Part shown: positions 7,273-13,231 of the stretch, piece after piece
Numbering within the stretch: the stretch's first letter is position 1
Layout of the letters: each line of letters begins with the position of its first letter
DNA from: an uncultured Bacilli bacterium
GTDB taxonomy: Bacteria; Bacillota_I; Bacilli_A; RF39; UBA660
Assembly: GCA_934096105.1 (NCBI GenBank)
Contig: CAKOLH010000019.1
Location: 1-16,691 of the forward strand
Direction of reading: 5' to 3'
Length of the DNA stretch: 16,691 bases
The notes under the pieces: generated by a model
The model's database searches: none
What the model was told of the DNA's origin: nothing
The model's input: the letters and a program-made list of their open reading frames with translations, nothing else
Translations under genes and position numbers: made by a program

Positions 7273-7941
7273 TTATTTTACTGTAAAATCTATTTCTTTA
7301 ATATTATTTTCTCTTAGGAATTTATTAGTACGAGAAAATGGTCTACTTCCAAAGAAACCATAATTACAAGAAAATGGTGATGGATGAGATGATTCTATTA
7401 TTAAATGTTTTGGATTTGTTATTAAGTTCTTTTTACTTTTGGCAAAGTTACCCCATAGTATAAATACTACTGGAGTATCTTTTTCATTTATTTTCTTTAT
7501 GATAGCATCAGTAAAATTTTCCCAGCCAAGATTTTTATGTGAAGCAGGTCTATCTTTTTCTACAGTTAGAACGGTATTTAAAAGTAATACTCCTTCTTTA
7601 GCCCAGCAAGTTAAATCGCCTTTAGTACTTATTGGTATATTTAAATCACTATTTAATTCTTTGTATATATTTTGAAGTGATGGTGGTAATTTAATTCCAT
7701 CATTTACTGAAAAGGCTAGTCCATTGGCTTCACCTACTCCATGATATGGATCCTGTCCTAATATTACTACTTTTACATCGTTATAATCTGTTAGTGATAA
7801 GGCTCTTAGTATGTAATTTTTAGGAGGAAAGATAGGTCTTTCTTTATAGGCTTTGTTTATATATAATACTATTTTCTTAAAATAATCTTTTTGATATTCT
7901 TCATTTAGGATATTATCCCAACTATTTCCTATTAACTGCAT
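7273..7941 (-). CDS. ung: Uracil-DNA glycosylase, family 1
   Basis: A 222-residue protein, the usual length. It removes uracil from DNA to start base-excision repair. All motifs are present: the water-activating loop GQDPYHG (62-68, catalytic D64), PPSLQNIYKEL (86-96), LLLNTVLTV (119-127) and the DNA-intercalation loop HPSPFS (186-191, H186). I chose the ATG at 7939-7941 because MQLIGNSW is the canonical N-terminus and GAGGAAGTG lies just before it; an upstream in-frame ATG would add 18 residues out of family and overlap pilin-1. The start lies 13 bp after the pilin-1 stop, so ung is probably translated from the pilin mRNA. Confidence 0.97.
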   Translation of the reverse strand: MQLIGNSWDNILNEEYQKDYFKKIVLYINKAYKERPIFPPKNYILRALSLTDYNDVKVVILGQDPYHGVGEANGLAFSVNDGIKLPPSLQNIYKELNSDLNIPISTKGDLTCWAKEGVLLLNTVLTVEKDRPASHKNLGWENFTDAIIKKINEKDTPVVFILWGNFAKSKKNLITNPKHLIIESSHPSPFSCNYGFFGSRPFSRTNKFLRENNIKEIDFTVK

Positions 7942-7954
7942 ATTAGTCACTTCC

Positions 7955-8464
7955 TCATTGTAAATCTTCAGTTGTTGGACATTTTTTTTCAACATTCTTA
8001 TTTTTATCTGTATCTTCGGTTATTTCATATGTTACTTTAAAATTATCAGCTACACTTTTTGTTATTATTATTCCACAAGCATTTAGACCCTTATCTTTGT
8101 TATCATCTTTAGTATTATCTTCTTTGTTTCTTGGATCTTTAACAATCAAGTCGCCTGAGTCATCTGCGGGTACTTTTAATATACCAGTATTGGCAAGAGC
8201 TCCTATTGTGGTAGTAATGGTATTGCCATTTATAGTGCAGGCATAATCTTCTCCATACTTGCTTTTATCACTTAAATCACCATACTCACATTCTTGATAG
8301 TATGTCTCTGCAGCTGTCTTAATATTACCTATAAGTATTTTATATGATGAGTCTCTACTGGCATTTATCGAATCTAAAATACTAGGCATAGCTAGTAGTA
8401 GTACAACTCCTAATATTACTATTACAGCAAGTAATTCTATTAATGTAAATCCTTTTTTATTCAT
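7955..8464 (-). CDS. Type IV pilin-like protein (orphan prepilin 1)
   Basis: A 169-residue prepilin. The leader is short (MNKKG), the prepilin peptidase site is G5/F6, and the mature end FTLIELLAVIVILG has Glu at +5, followed by a hydrophobic helix to about residue 27. The globular domain has four cysteines (C59, C76, C130, C162), enough for two disulfides, and an Asn/Asp/Lys-rich loop around 111-126. This is the ComGC/pseudopilin class; no assembly ATPase, platform protein or peptidase lies in the window. It is the only gene here stopped by TGA, and a TAA follows three codons later. SD AAGGTGGT (8469-8476). It leads an operon with ung and the cmpB-family gene. Whether it serves DNA uptake, adhesion or secretion cannot be told from sequence. 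Confidence 0.9.
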   Translation of the reverse strand: MNKKGFTLIELLAVIVILGVVLLLAMPSILDSINASRDSSYKILIGNIKTAAETYYQECEYGDLSDKSKYGEDYACTINGNTITTTIGALANTGILKVPADDSGDLIVKDPRNKEDNTKDDNKDKGLNACGIIITKSVADNFKVTYEITEDTDKNKNVEKKCPTTEDLQ

Positions 8465-8488
8465 TTATACCACCTTTTCTATATATTT

Positions 8489-8517
8489 ATTGTATCATAG
8501 TTTAAGTATTTTGAGTA
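8489..8517 (-). promoter_or_regulatory. Extended -10 promoter of pilin-1 operon
   Basis: Minus strand: TACTCA as a poor -35 (8512-8517), 17-bp spacer, TGA-TACAAT extended -10 (8489-8497). The same TATGATACAAT string drives the NahK-like kinase gene. The rest of 8520-8590 holds no gene or structure that I can support. Confidence 0.55.
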
Positions 8518-8591
8518 TACTTTTCTTTATATTTATTTATTACTAGTCAAATGGCGGTAGGGCTTTTATAGTTTGATATGGTTGATATTTT

Positions 8592-8656
8592 TATTGAGAC
8601 AATTAATTTGGCTCAAATAAACACTAAAGAGACTATATTTATATAGGCTCTTAGTG
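8592..8656. repeat. Pair of AGAC/GGCT mismatch hairpins
   Basis: Two adjacent hairpins. H1 (8592-8619): arms TTGAG/CTCAA, then A8599 opposite G8611, inner stem CAA/TTG, loop TTAAT. H2 (8622-8656): arms CACTAA(A)GAG/CTCTTAGTG, then A8632 opposite G8647, inner stem CTATA/TATAG, loop TTTA. Both keep GAGAC...GGCTC while the arms differ. They lie just after the YlmC-like gene on the minus strand, where H2 plus the following TTTATTT may act as its terminator. They share the core with three hairpins at 15893-15980. Confidence 0.75.
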
Positions 8657-8667
8657 AACATAATATA

Positions 8668-8889
8668 TTATACTTTATCTTTGGCTAAGATTATGTCATC
8701 TCCTATTTTGGCTATTTGACTCCAATCAAGTTCATACTCTTCTCTTGAAAACCTTTTTCCTCTTTTTTCCTCAAGTATTAACGACTTTACTACACCAGTA
8801 TTATCTACAATTACATCTATTATCAAACCTAATCTTTTACCTGTAGACATATTTATTATTTCTTTTGTTTGTAATTCTGATAATCGCAT
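8668..8889 (-). CDS. YlmC/YmxH-type PRC-barrel protein
   Basis: A 73-residue protein, a single small beta-barrel of the PRC type. The pattern MRLSELQTKEIINMSTGKRLG is characteristic of the YlmC/YmxH sporulation family, followed by a strand-rich middle and the WSQIAKIGDDIILA end, which matches family members closely. Its biochemical role is unknown; Bacillus members are tied to sporulation. The SD is AGGTGA (8894-8899). It lies downstream of the kinase gene behind a terminator (8921-8952), so it likely has its own promoter; CATATATT at 8905-8912 (minus) equals the candidate gerQ -10, but no matching -35 was found. With sigG and gerQ it completes a sporulation theme. Confidence 0.88.
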   Translation of the reverse strand: MRLSELQTKEIINMSTGKRLGLIIDVIVDNTGVVKSLILEEKRGKRFSREEYELDWSQIAKIGDDIILAKDKV

Positions 8890-8920
8890 TATATCACCTA
8901 TAAAAATATATGTTTATTTA

Positions 8921-8952
8921 TATAAAAAGAGTACTATCTTTTTAGCACTCTT
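8921..8952 (-). terminator. Terminator of the NahK-like kinase gene
   Basis: Minus strand: a 10-bp stem AAGAGTGCTA / TAGTACTCTT with one G-U pair and a 6-nt loop, followed by a T-rich tail (8921-8928). It overlaps the last codons and the stop of the kinase gene. Confidence 0.8.
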
Positions 8953-10076
8953 GCATATTTTCCATTATATTTTTTACCATAGCTATCTTTAATGTAATTA
9001 TTCATTAAATCTAATTTTGATTCAATATCTTTAACTAAGGCTATTTGAGCCCTTGCGCGATATAAGTTTTGTTTATCATAATCTGTTTTGAAATAAGTAT
9101 CACCATTTATATAATCGTTTAAGAATCTTATAGCTAATTCTAATGTTATTATTCTTACACCCTCTGCCATTAAGGATAGTTCTTCATAAGTTAAACTATC
9201 TGACATTTCACTTAAATAGCCATCAGTATAGGCTTTAAATAAATCTAAGTCTAATCTTACTTTAAATAAATCATGTTCATCCTCTTTAGCAGTACAAGCT
9301 GTTGACCTTACTCCATCTCCATAGTCAAATAACATACTACCCGGCATAACAGTGTCTAAATCTATTACCGCTAGAAAATCACCAGTATTTTTATTCATCA
9401 TCACATTATTTACTTTCGTGTCATTATGTGTTACACGATATGGCATTTCATCAGTACCTAAGTCATCCATTATTAGTGAGCAAATATCTTCACGCATAAG
9501 AATAAATACTATTTCATTTGCCACTTCTTCTACTCTGCCTTCAGAGTCTATCTTAATATCATCCATTAATTTATCATATCTTTTCTTGGTATCATGGAAA
9601 TCTTTGATAGTCTCCTCAAGTTTAGACATTGGATAATCTTTTAATAATTTTTGAAAATTACCAAAAGCTTTACCTGTATTATAAACTATTTGCTTATCTT
9701 GTGATTGATCATATGATATGGCATTTTCTATAAACTCATAGATGCGATAATATTTTCTTGTACCAGTTTCATCATTAACATAACATAGTGATTTATTATC
9801 TTTAGTCTTTATTACTTCAAGTACTTGATGAGTAGTATCACCATTTTTTATCATTTGTCTTTTTAAATAAGTGGTTACACCTTCAATATTCTTCATTAAT
9901 TTATATGGTTCAGTGAAGACTGTGGTATTTATTTTTTGAATTAAATATTTTTTTTCACTTCCATCTTCTCTTTTAAATGTTGCTACGAAGGTTTTGTTTA
10001 TGTTACCTGAATTATTCTCTGTAACATTTATTAGTTCACCTTCGATATTAAATTTATTTAGTATTTCTTTAATCAT
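8934..10076 (-). CDS. APH-fold sugar kinase, NahK-like (N-acetylhexosamine 1-kinase type)
   Basis: A 380-residue protein-kinase-like (APH/choline kinase) fold. The nucleotide loop is NNSGNINKTF (21-30), the ATP lysine is in YLIQKIN (K48), the catalytic loop is THNDTKVNNV (D219, N224), and the metal motif is VIDLDT (D239, D241), followed by MPGSMLFDYGD. The HNDTK..NN and DLDTVMPG...D-GD combination is that of N-acetylhexosamine 1-kinases (NahK/LnpB), which phosphorylate GlcNAc or GalNAc at C1 in the lacto-N-biose/galacto-N-biose pathway. No phosphorylase or other pathway gene is adjacent, so the substrate is uncertain; a different amino-sugar or small-alcohol kinase remains possible. SD AGGAGGG (10084-10090). 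It lies 48 bp after sigG with its own promoter and terminator. Confidence 0.82.
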   Translation of the reverse strand: MIKEILNKFNIEGELINVTENNSGNINKTFVATFKREDGSEKKYLIQKINTTVFTEPYKLMKNIEGVTTYLKRQMIKNGDTTHQVLEVIKTKDNKSLCYVNDETGTRKYYRIYEFIENAISYDQSQDKQIVYNTGKAFGNFQKLLKDYPMSKLEETIKDFHDTKKRYDKLMDDIKIDSEGRVEEVANEIVFILMREDICSLIMDDLGTDEMPYRVTHNDTKVNNVMMNKNTGDFLAVIDLDTVMPGSMLFDYGDGVRSTACTAKEDEHDLFKVRLDLDLFKAYTDGYLSEMSDSLTYEELSLMAEGVRIITLELAIRFLNDYINGDTYFKTDYDKQNLYRARAQIALVKDIESKLDLMNNYIKDSYGKKYNGKYARVLKR

Positions 10077-10095
10077 TACATAACCCTCCTAGTTA

Positions 10096-10124
10096 ATTGT
10101 ATCATACATTAGATGGTTTTGTAA
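10096..10124 (-). promoter_or_regulatory. Extended -10 promoter of the NahK-like kinase
   Basis: Minus strand: weak -35 TTACAA (10119-10124), 17-bp spacer, TGA-TACAAT (10096-10104). The start is expected near 10089, inside the Shine-Dalgarno. Confidence 0.6.
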
Positions 10125-10895
10125 CTATTTTATATATTTTTTTAAATTATTTATGGCATTTTTTTCTATTCTTGATATTTGTGCTTGGGATATTCCGAGC
10201 TCTTCCGCTATTTCCATTTGGGTTTTGCCAATGATAAAGCGTTCATTTAAAATGTTTACTTCTCTATCTTTGAGGTTATTCATGGCTCTTTCTAAGGCGA
10301 GCCTGCTATCAAGTCCATATTCTTCTTCTTTATTTGCTATTTGATCATATAGATATATGGTATCGCCTCCATCATTATATATTGGTTCATACATACTTAC
10401 TGGGTCTCTTAGGGAATCTAAGGCCTCTCGTATGTCGTATTCTGTTACATTAAGTATTTTAGCTATTTCGGCATTTGTTGGTTCTTTACTACCTACCGCT
10501 AGTTCTTCTTTTAGTTTTAAAGTTTTATAGGCTAAATCTTTAATACTACGTGATATCCTAATACTATTGTTATCTCTTAGATATCTTTTTATTTCTCCTT
10601 CAATCATAGGACAGGCATAGGTAGATAGTTTTACATCATAAGATGTATCAAAATTATCAATGGCTTTTACTAGTCCTAGACAACCTACCTGAAATAAATC
10701 GTCTAGGTTATCTACTTTACCATTAAACTTTCTCAAGATACTTAATACTAGTTTTAAATTACCATTTATTAAGTCATCTCTAGCAAATGGGTCACCTTCC
10801 TTCATTTTTTTAAATAATTCTAATGTTTCATCATTAGTTAAAACTTTTATATTCGCAGTATTCACACCAGTAATTTCTACTTTATGGCGTGACAT
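10125..10895 (-). CDS. sigG: Forespore sigma factor, SigG type
   Basis: A 256-residue sigma-70 family protein. The N-terminus MSRHKVEITGVNT is the SigG hallmark (Bacillus: MSRNKVEICGVDT). Region 2 runs about 40-110 with DDLFQVGCLGL (65-75), STYACPMIEGEI and RYLRDN; region 3 is about 115-180 with DPVSMYEPIYNDGGD, nearly identical to Bacillus SigG; region 4 (about 195-255) ends in the GKTQMEIAEELGISQAQISR helix-turn-helix. SigG directs late forespore transcription, including SASP and germination genes. SigF is the closest alternative, but the N-terminus and the EPIYNDGGD block favour SigG. It lies 61 bp after rluD. Its Shine-Dalgarno is buried in a hairpin, and a candidate SigG/SigF-type promoter precedes it. 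Confidence 0.93.
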   Translation of the reverse strand: MSRHKVEITGVNTANIKVLTNDETLELFKKMKEGDPFARDDLINGNLKLVLSILRKFNGKVDNLDDLFQVGCLGLVKAIDNFDTSYDVKLSTYACPMIEGEIKRYLRDNNSIRISRSIKDLAYKTLKLKEELAVGSKEPTNAEIAKILNVTEYDIREALDSLRDPVSMYEPIYNDGGDTIYLYDQIANKEEEYGLDSRLALERAMNNLKDREVNILNERFIIGKTQMEIAEELGISQAQISRIEKNAINNLKKYIK

Positions 10896-10899
10896 AATA

Positions 10900-10944
10900 A
10901 AAAATCTCCTTTCATATTCATTATGAATACTTTTAGAGATTTTT
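10900..10944 (-). promoter_or_regulatory. Terminator-like hairpin masking the sigG Shine-Dalgarno
   Basis: Minus strand: AAAAATCTC (10936-10944) pairs with GAGATTTTT (10900-10908), a perfect 9-bp outer stem whose 3' arm contains the GAG of the AAAGGAG Shine-Dalgarno (10906-10912) and runs into six T. A small TATTCA/TGAATA hairpin sits in its loop. In read-through RNA from rluD this could stop transcription or hide the ribosome site; a transcript starting near 10912 would lack the 5' arm. Confidence 0.6.
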
Positions 10945-10949
10945 ATTCA
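10919..10949 (-). promoter_or_regulatory. Candidate SigG/SigF-type promoter of sigG
   Basis: Minus strand: TGAATA (10944-10949), 18-bp spacer, CATAATG (10919-10925), 5 of 7 to the SigG -10 CATACTA as I recall it. The predicted start is near 10912, at the Shine-Dalgarno. In Bacillus sigG is driven by SigF and by itself; this assignment is inference. Confidence 0.4.
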
Positions 10950-10956
10950 GCAGGTT

Positions 10957-11844
10957 TTATTTAAACATATCTAATATTTCTTTAAATCTATCTGGTACTG
11001 GAGCAGTAAACTCCATATATTCTTTGGTAGTTGGGTGAACAAAGCCTATCTTTTCGGCATGAAGCATTTGACCAAACTTTTCATCTATTAATTTTTTCTT
11101 ACCATACACTGGGTCATTTACTATGGGATGACCTATATAATTTAGATGTACTCTTATTTGATGAGTTCTTCCTGTCTCTAGTTTGCATCTAATTAAAGTA
11201 GCATTGTTTAATCTTTCTACCACTCTAAAATGAGTTATAGCCTCTTTGGAATTTTCACTAGTTACACACATTTTCTTTCTATTATTAACATCCCTTCCTA
11301 TTGGGGCATCAATAGTAGCAGTATCCTCCATAATAATACCGTCAACGAGAGCTATATACTCTCTTACTACTTCCTTCTTGGCAATAGCTTCTGCGAGGAT
11401 ATTGTGAGCTCTATCATTCTTAGCCACTAGTAACAATCCTGAGGTATCAGCATCTATTCTGTGAACTATACCTGGTCTTATTAGAGTATTAATGGTACTT
11501 AGATTTTTAGTATGATATAAAAGGGCATTGACAAGAGTTCCTGCACGGTTACCTGGAGCAGGATGTACTACCATACCACTTGGTTTATTTACTACGATTA
11601 AATCATCATCTTCGTAATAGATATCTAATGGTATATTTTCTGGTAATATATCTGTCTCTTCAATTAATTCAGTTATTTCTATATTGTCATTTTCTTTTAC
11701 TTTATAACTATCTTTTACTTTATTTCCATTTACTAAAATATTTCCTGTTTCAATCATTTTTTGTATTTTACTTCTTGTATATTCCGTATTATCACAAAGA
11801 TATTTATCTATTCTTTTTCCGATATTATTTATGTCTACGATCAT
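10957..11844 (-). CDS. rluD: RluD-type 23S rRNA pseudouridine synthase
   Basis: A 295-residue protein of the RluA/RluD family. An N-terminal S4 RNA-binding domain (RIDKYLCDNTEYTRSKIQKM onward, about 10-60) is followed by the catalytic domain: IYYEDDDLIVVNKPSGMVVHP (76-95), then HRIDADTSGLLLVAK with catalytic D131, then CKLETGRTHQIRVH and the DPVYG block. It isomerises uridines in ribosomal RNA; the exact target cannot be fixed because RluA, RluC and RluD types share these motifs, though the S4 domain suits RluD/YlyB. AAAGGAC is the Shine-Dalgarno. The start overlaps the lspA end by 20 bp, the same lspA-ylyB order as in Bacillus. Confidence 0.95.
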   Translation of the reverse strand: MIVDINNIGKRIDKYLCDNTEYTRSKIQKMIETGNILVNGNKVKDSYKVKENDNIEITELIEETDILPENIPLDIYYEDDDLIVVNKPSGMVVHPAPGNRAGTLVNALLYHTKNLSTINTLIRPGIVHRIDADTSGLLLVAKNDRAHNILAEAIAKKEVVREYIALVDGIIMEDTATIDAPIGRDVNNRKKMCVTSENSKEAITHFRVVERLNNATLIRCKLETGRTHQIRVHLNYIGHPIVNDPVYGKKKLIDEKFGQMLHAEKIGFVHPTTKEYMEFTAPVPDRFKEILDMFK

Positions 11845-12292
11845 TATTTTTGTCCTTTCTAAACATGCCTATTAGTAAGAGAAATACTCCTAGTACTATG
11901 AAAGTATCCGCTAGATTGAATATTGGATAATTATAACCAAATATTTTAAAATCTAAGAAGTCTACTACTACTCCTCTTACTATTCTATCGATTAGATTAC
12001 CTATAGAACCTCCTATTACAAGGGATAAGGCTATTTTATTTATATTTTCTTTTACTTTTGTTTTTCTTATGTAATATATTAATATTCCTATAACAATAAG
12101 GGTTACTATAATTAGAAGTACTCTTTTACCTGTTAGTATACTAAAGGCTGCGCCATTGTTATTTGTATATGTTAAATAGAAAAATGATTTTATTACTTCA
12201 ACTGATTTTGTCTTACTCAGAGTATTTATAACTATTAGTTTAGATACTTGGTCTATTATTATAAATATTATACTCAAAATTATTATCATCAT
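11825..12292 (-). CDS. lspA: Lipoprotein signal peptidase II
   Basis: A 155-residue four-helix membrane peptidase that cuts the signal peptide of prolipoproteins after lipidation. Family motifs are intact: IIIDQVSKLIV (11-21), NNNGAAFSIL (44-53), GGSIGNLIDRI (94-104) and the two aspartate motifs VVDFLDF (D111) and FNLADTFIVLG (D129), which form the catalytic pair in known LspA. I chose the ATG at 12290-12292, which follows CAGGGATAATT at the end of pilin-2; a longer in-frame start at 12322 would overlap pilin-2 by 28 bases and add ten hydrophilic residues. The stop of pilin-2 lies 2 bp before this start, and rluD overlaps its end. Confidence 0.95.
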   Translation of the reverse strand: MMIIILSIIFIIIDQVSKLIVINTLSKTKSVEVIKSFFYLTYTNNNGAAFSILTGKRVLLIIVTLIVIGILIYYIRKTKVKENINKIALSLVIGGSIGNLIDRIVRGVVVDFLDFKIFGYNYPIFNLADTFIVLGVFLLLIGMFRKDKNNDRRHK

Positions 12293-12294
12293 AA

Positions 12295-12813
12295 TTATCC
12301 CTGGCTTTCTTTCCACACACAAGTATCTATGGCGTAATCTCCAATTTTATCTTTATATGCATCAGTAAGACAATTTAAACTATTTTTTTTCATTTTATAA
12401 CAGTATACAAAATCACTGTCTTTGTATACTTCTACTTCAGCAGCAGTATTACAAGTAGTATCTTTATTGTTATTACCAGCTTTATTGCTATTACCAGCAT
12501 TAACAAAGTCTTTTTGTGTTAATATACCATCATCTATAATTTTTTGAATAGTTATAGTTCCTTTTTGATAAGTAATATCATACTCTTTACCATTTTCAGT
12601 TTTCTTGCCATTTCCTGTACTTTTATATTCTATTTCATTTAATTTAACATAACTATCGATAGCCTGCGTAAGTCTGTCTACAAATACCTCTTCTGACTTT
12701 ATTTTACTTTTGGTGTAGGCATCAGAAATTATTGGTACTGATATTAATACCACTAGTCCTAATACTACAATCACTGCGAGTAATTCTATTAAAGTAAATC
12801 CTTTTCTATTCAT
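12295..12813 (-). CDS. Type IV pilin-like protein (orphan prepilin 2)
   Basis: A 172-residue prepilin with leader MNRKG, cleavage G5/F6, and FTLIELLAVIVVLGLVV with Glu at +5. The N-terminal 20 residues are nearly identical to those of pilin-1; the globular part is unrelated by eye but again has four cysteines (C121, C138, C148, C165) and an Asn/Lys/Gly-rich linker near 105-118. No assembly machinery is nearby. SD GGAGG (12821-12825). It is the first gene of an operon with lspA and rluD, so a surface appendage subunit is co-expressed with lipoprotein maturation and ribosome modification. It is divergent from the DUF192 gene. Confidence 0.9.
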   Translation of the reverse strand: MNRKGFTLIELLAVIVVLGLVVLISVPIISDAYTKSKIKSEEVFVDRLTQAIDSYVKLNEIEYKSTGNGKKTENGKEYDITYQKGTITIQKIIDDGILTQKDFVNAGNSNKAGNNNKDTTCNTAAEVEVYKDSDFVYCYKMKKNSLNCLTDAYKDKIGDYAIDTCVWKESQG

Positions 12814-12831
12814 TTTATTTCCTCCAGATAT

Positions 12832-12860
12832 ATATTACCATAAATATATTTTTTTATCAA
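12832..12860 (-). promoter_or_regulatory. Promoter of pilin-2/lspA/rluD operon
   Basis: Minus strand: TTGATA (12855-12860), 17-bp spacer, TGG-extended TAATAT (12832-12837). The start falls at the GGAGG Shine-Dalgarno (12821-12825). Confidence 0.65.
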
Positions 12861-12864
12861 GGAC

Positions 12865-12893
12865 TTGCTTTTTTACTTAGTTATTTATATAAT
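12865..12893 (+). promoter_or_regulatory. Promoter of DUF192/gpsA operon
   Basis: TTGCTT (12865-12870), 17-bp spacer, perfect TATAAT (12888-12893). The start is expected near 12900, next to the GGTGA Shine-Dalgarno (12902-12906). Its -35 lies directly beside that of the divergent pilin-2 promoter. Confidence 0.7.
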
Positions 12894-12910
12894 TAGATTA
12901 TGGTGATAGA

Positions 12911-13231
12911 ATGAGACTATTATATAATGATAAAGAAATAGTATTATATGAATGTAAATCTTTTTTTAGTAGATTAAAAGGATTTATGTTTACTAAGAAT
13001 ATTAATAAAGCTCTTTTATTTGATAAATGTAATAGTATTCATACTTTTTTTATGAAAGAAAGTATAGATGTTATTATGTGTGATAAAGATAATAATATTT
13101 TGTATTATTATAAAGATTTAGGTAAAAATAAAGTAATACTACCAAAGAAGAAAGTAAGAAAAGTATTTGAAACTCCAAGTAATTATTTTGATATTGAAAT
13201 AGGAAAGAAGATGATAATTAGTGAAAATTAG
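12911..13231 (+). CDS. DUF192 family protein
   Basis: A 106-residue protein. The DUF192 signature is clear: an early ECKSFFSRLKGFMF block, then ALLFDKCNSIHTFFMKESIDVIMCDKDNNIL, and a late PKKKVRKVFETPSNYF segment (family: A-x-x-VLELPAG). The function of the family is unproven; many members are exported, but this one has no signal peptide and appears cytosolic. SD GGTGATAG (12902-12909) is only two bases before the ATG by its last base, four after GGTGA. Its stop overlaps the gpsA start by 11 bp, so the two genes are translationally linked. Confidence 0.87.
   Translation: MRLLYNDKEIVLYECKSFFSRLKGFMFTKNINKALLFDKCNSIHTFFMKESIDVIMCDKDNNILYYYKDLGKNKVILPKKKVRKVFETPSNYFDIEIGKKMIISEN

Noticed and set aside
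7942..7995. Longer start for ung (18 extra residues)
   Set aside because: It overlaps pilin-1, is out of family, and the ATG at 7939-7941 has GAGGAAGTG in front and the canonical MQLIGNSW start.
9352..9636. Plus-strand open frame of 94 codons
   Set aside because: It is antisense to the conserved catalytic region of the NahK-like kinase, with no initiation signal.
11580..11930. Plus-strand open frame of 116 codons
   Set aside because: It is antisense to rluD and lspA, both strongly supported by family motifs; it has no ribosome site and low-complexity composition.
12293..12322. Longer start for lspA (10 extra residues)
   Set aside because: The extension is hydrophilic, overlaps pilin-2 and lacks a ribosome site; family members begin just before the first membrane helix.
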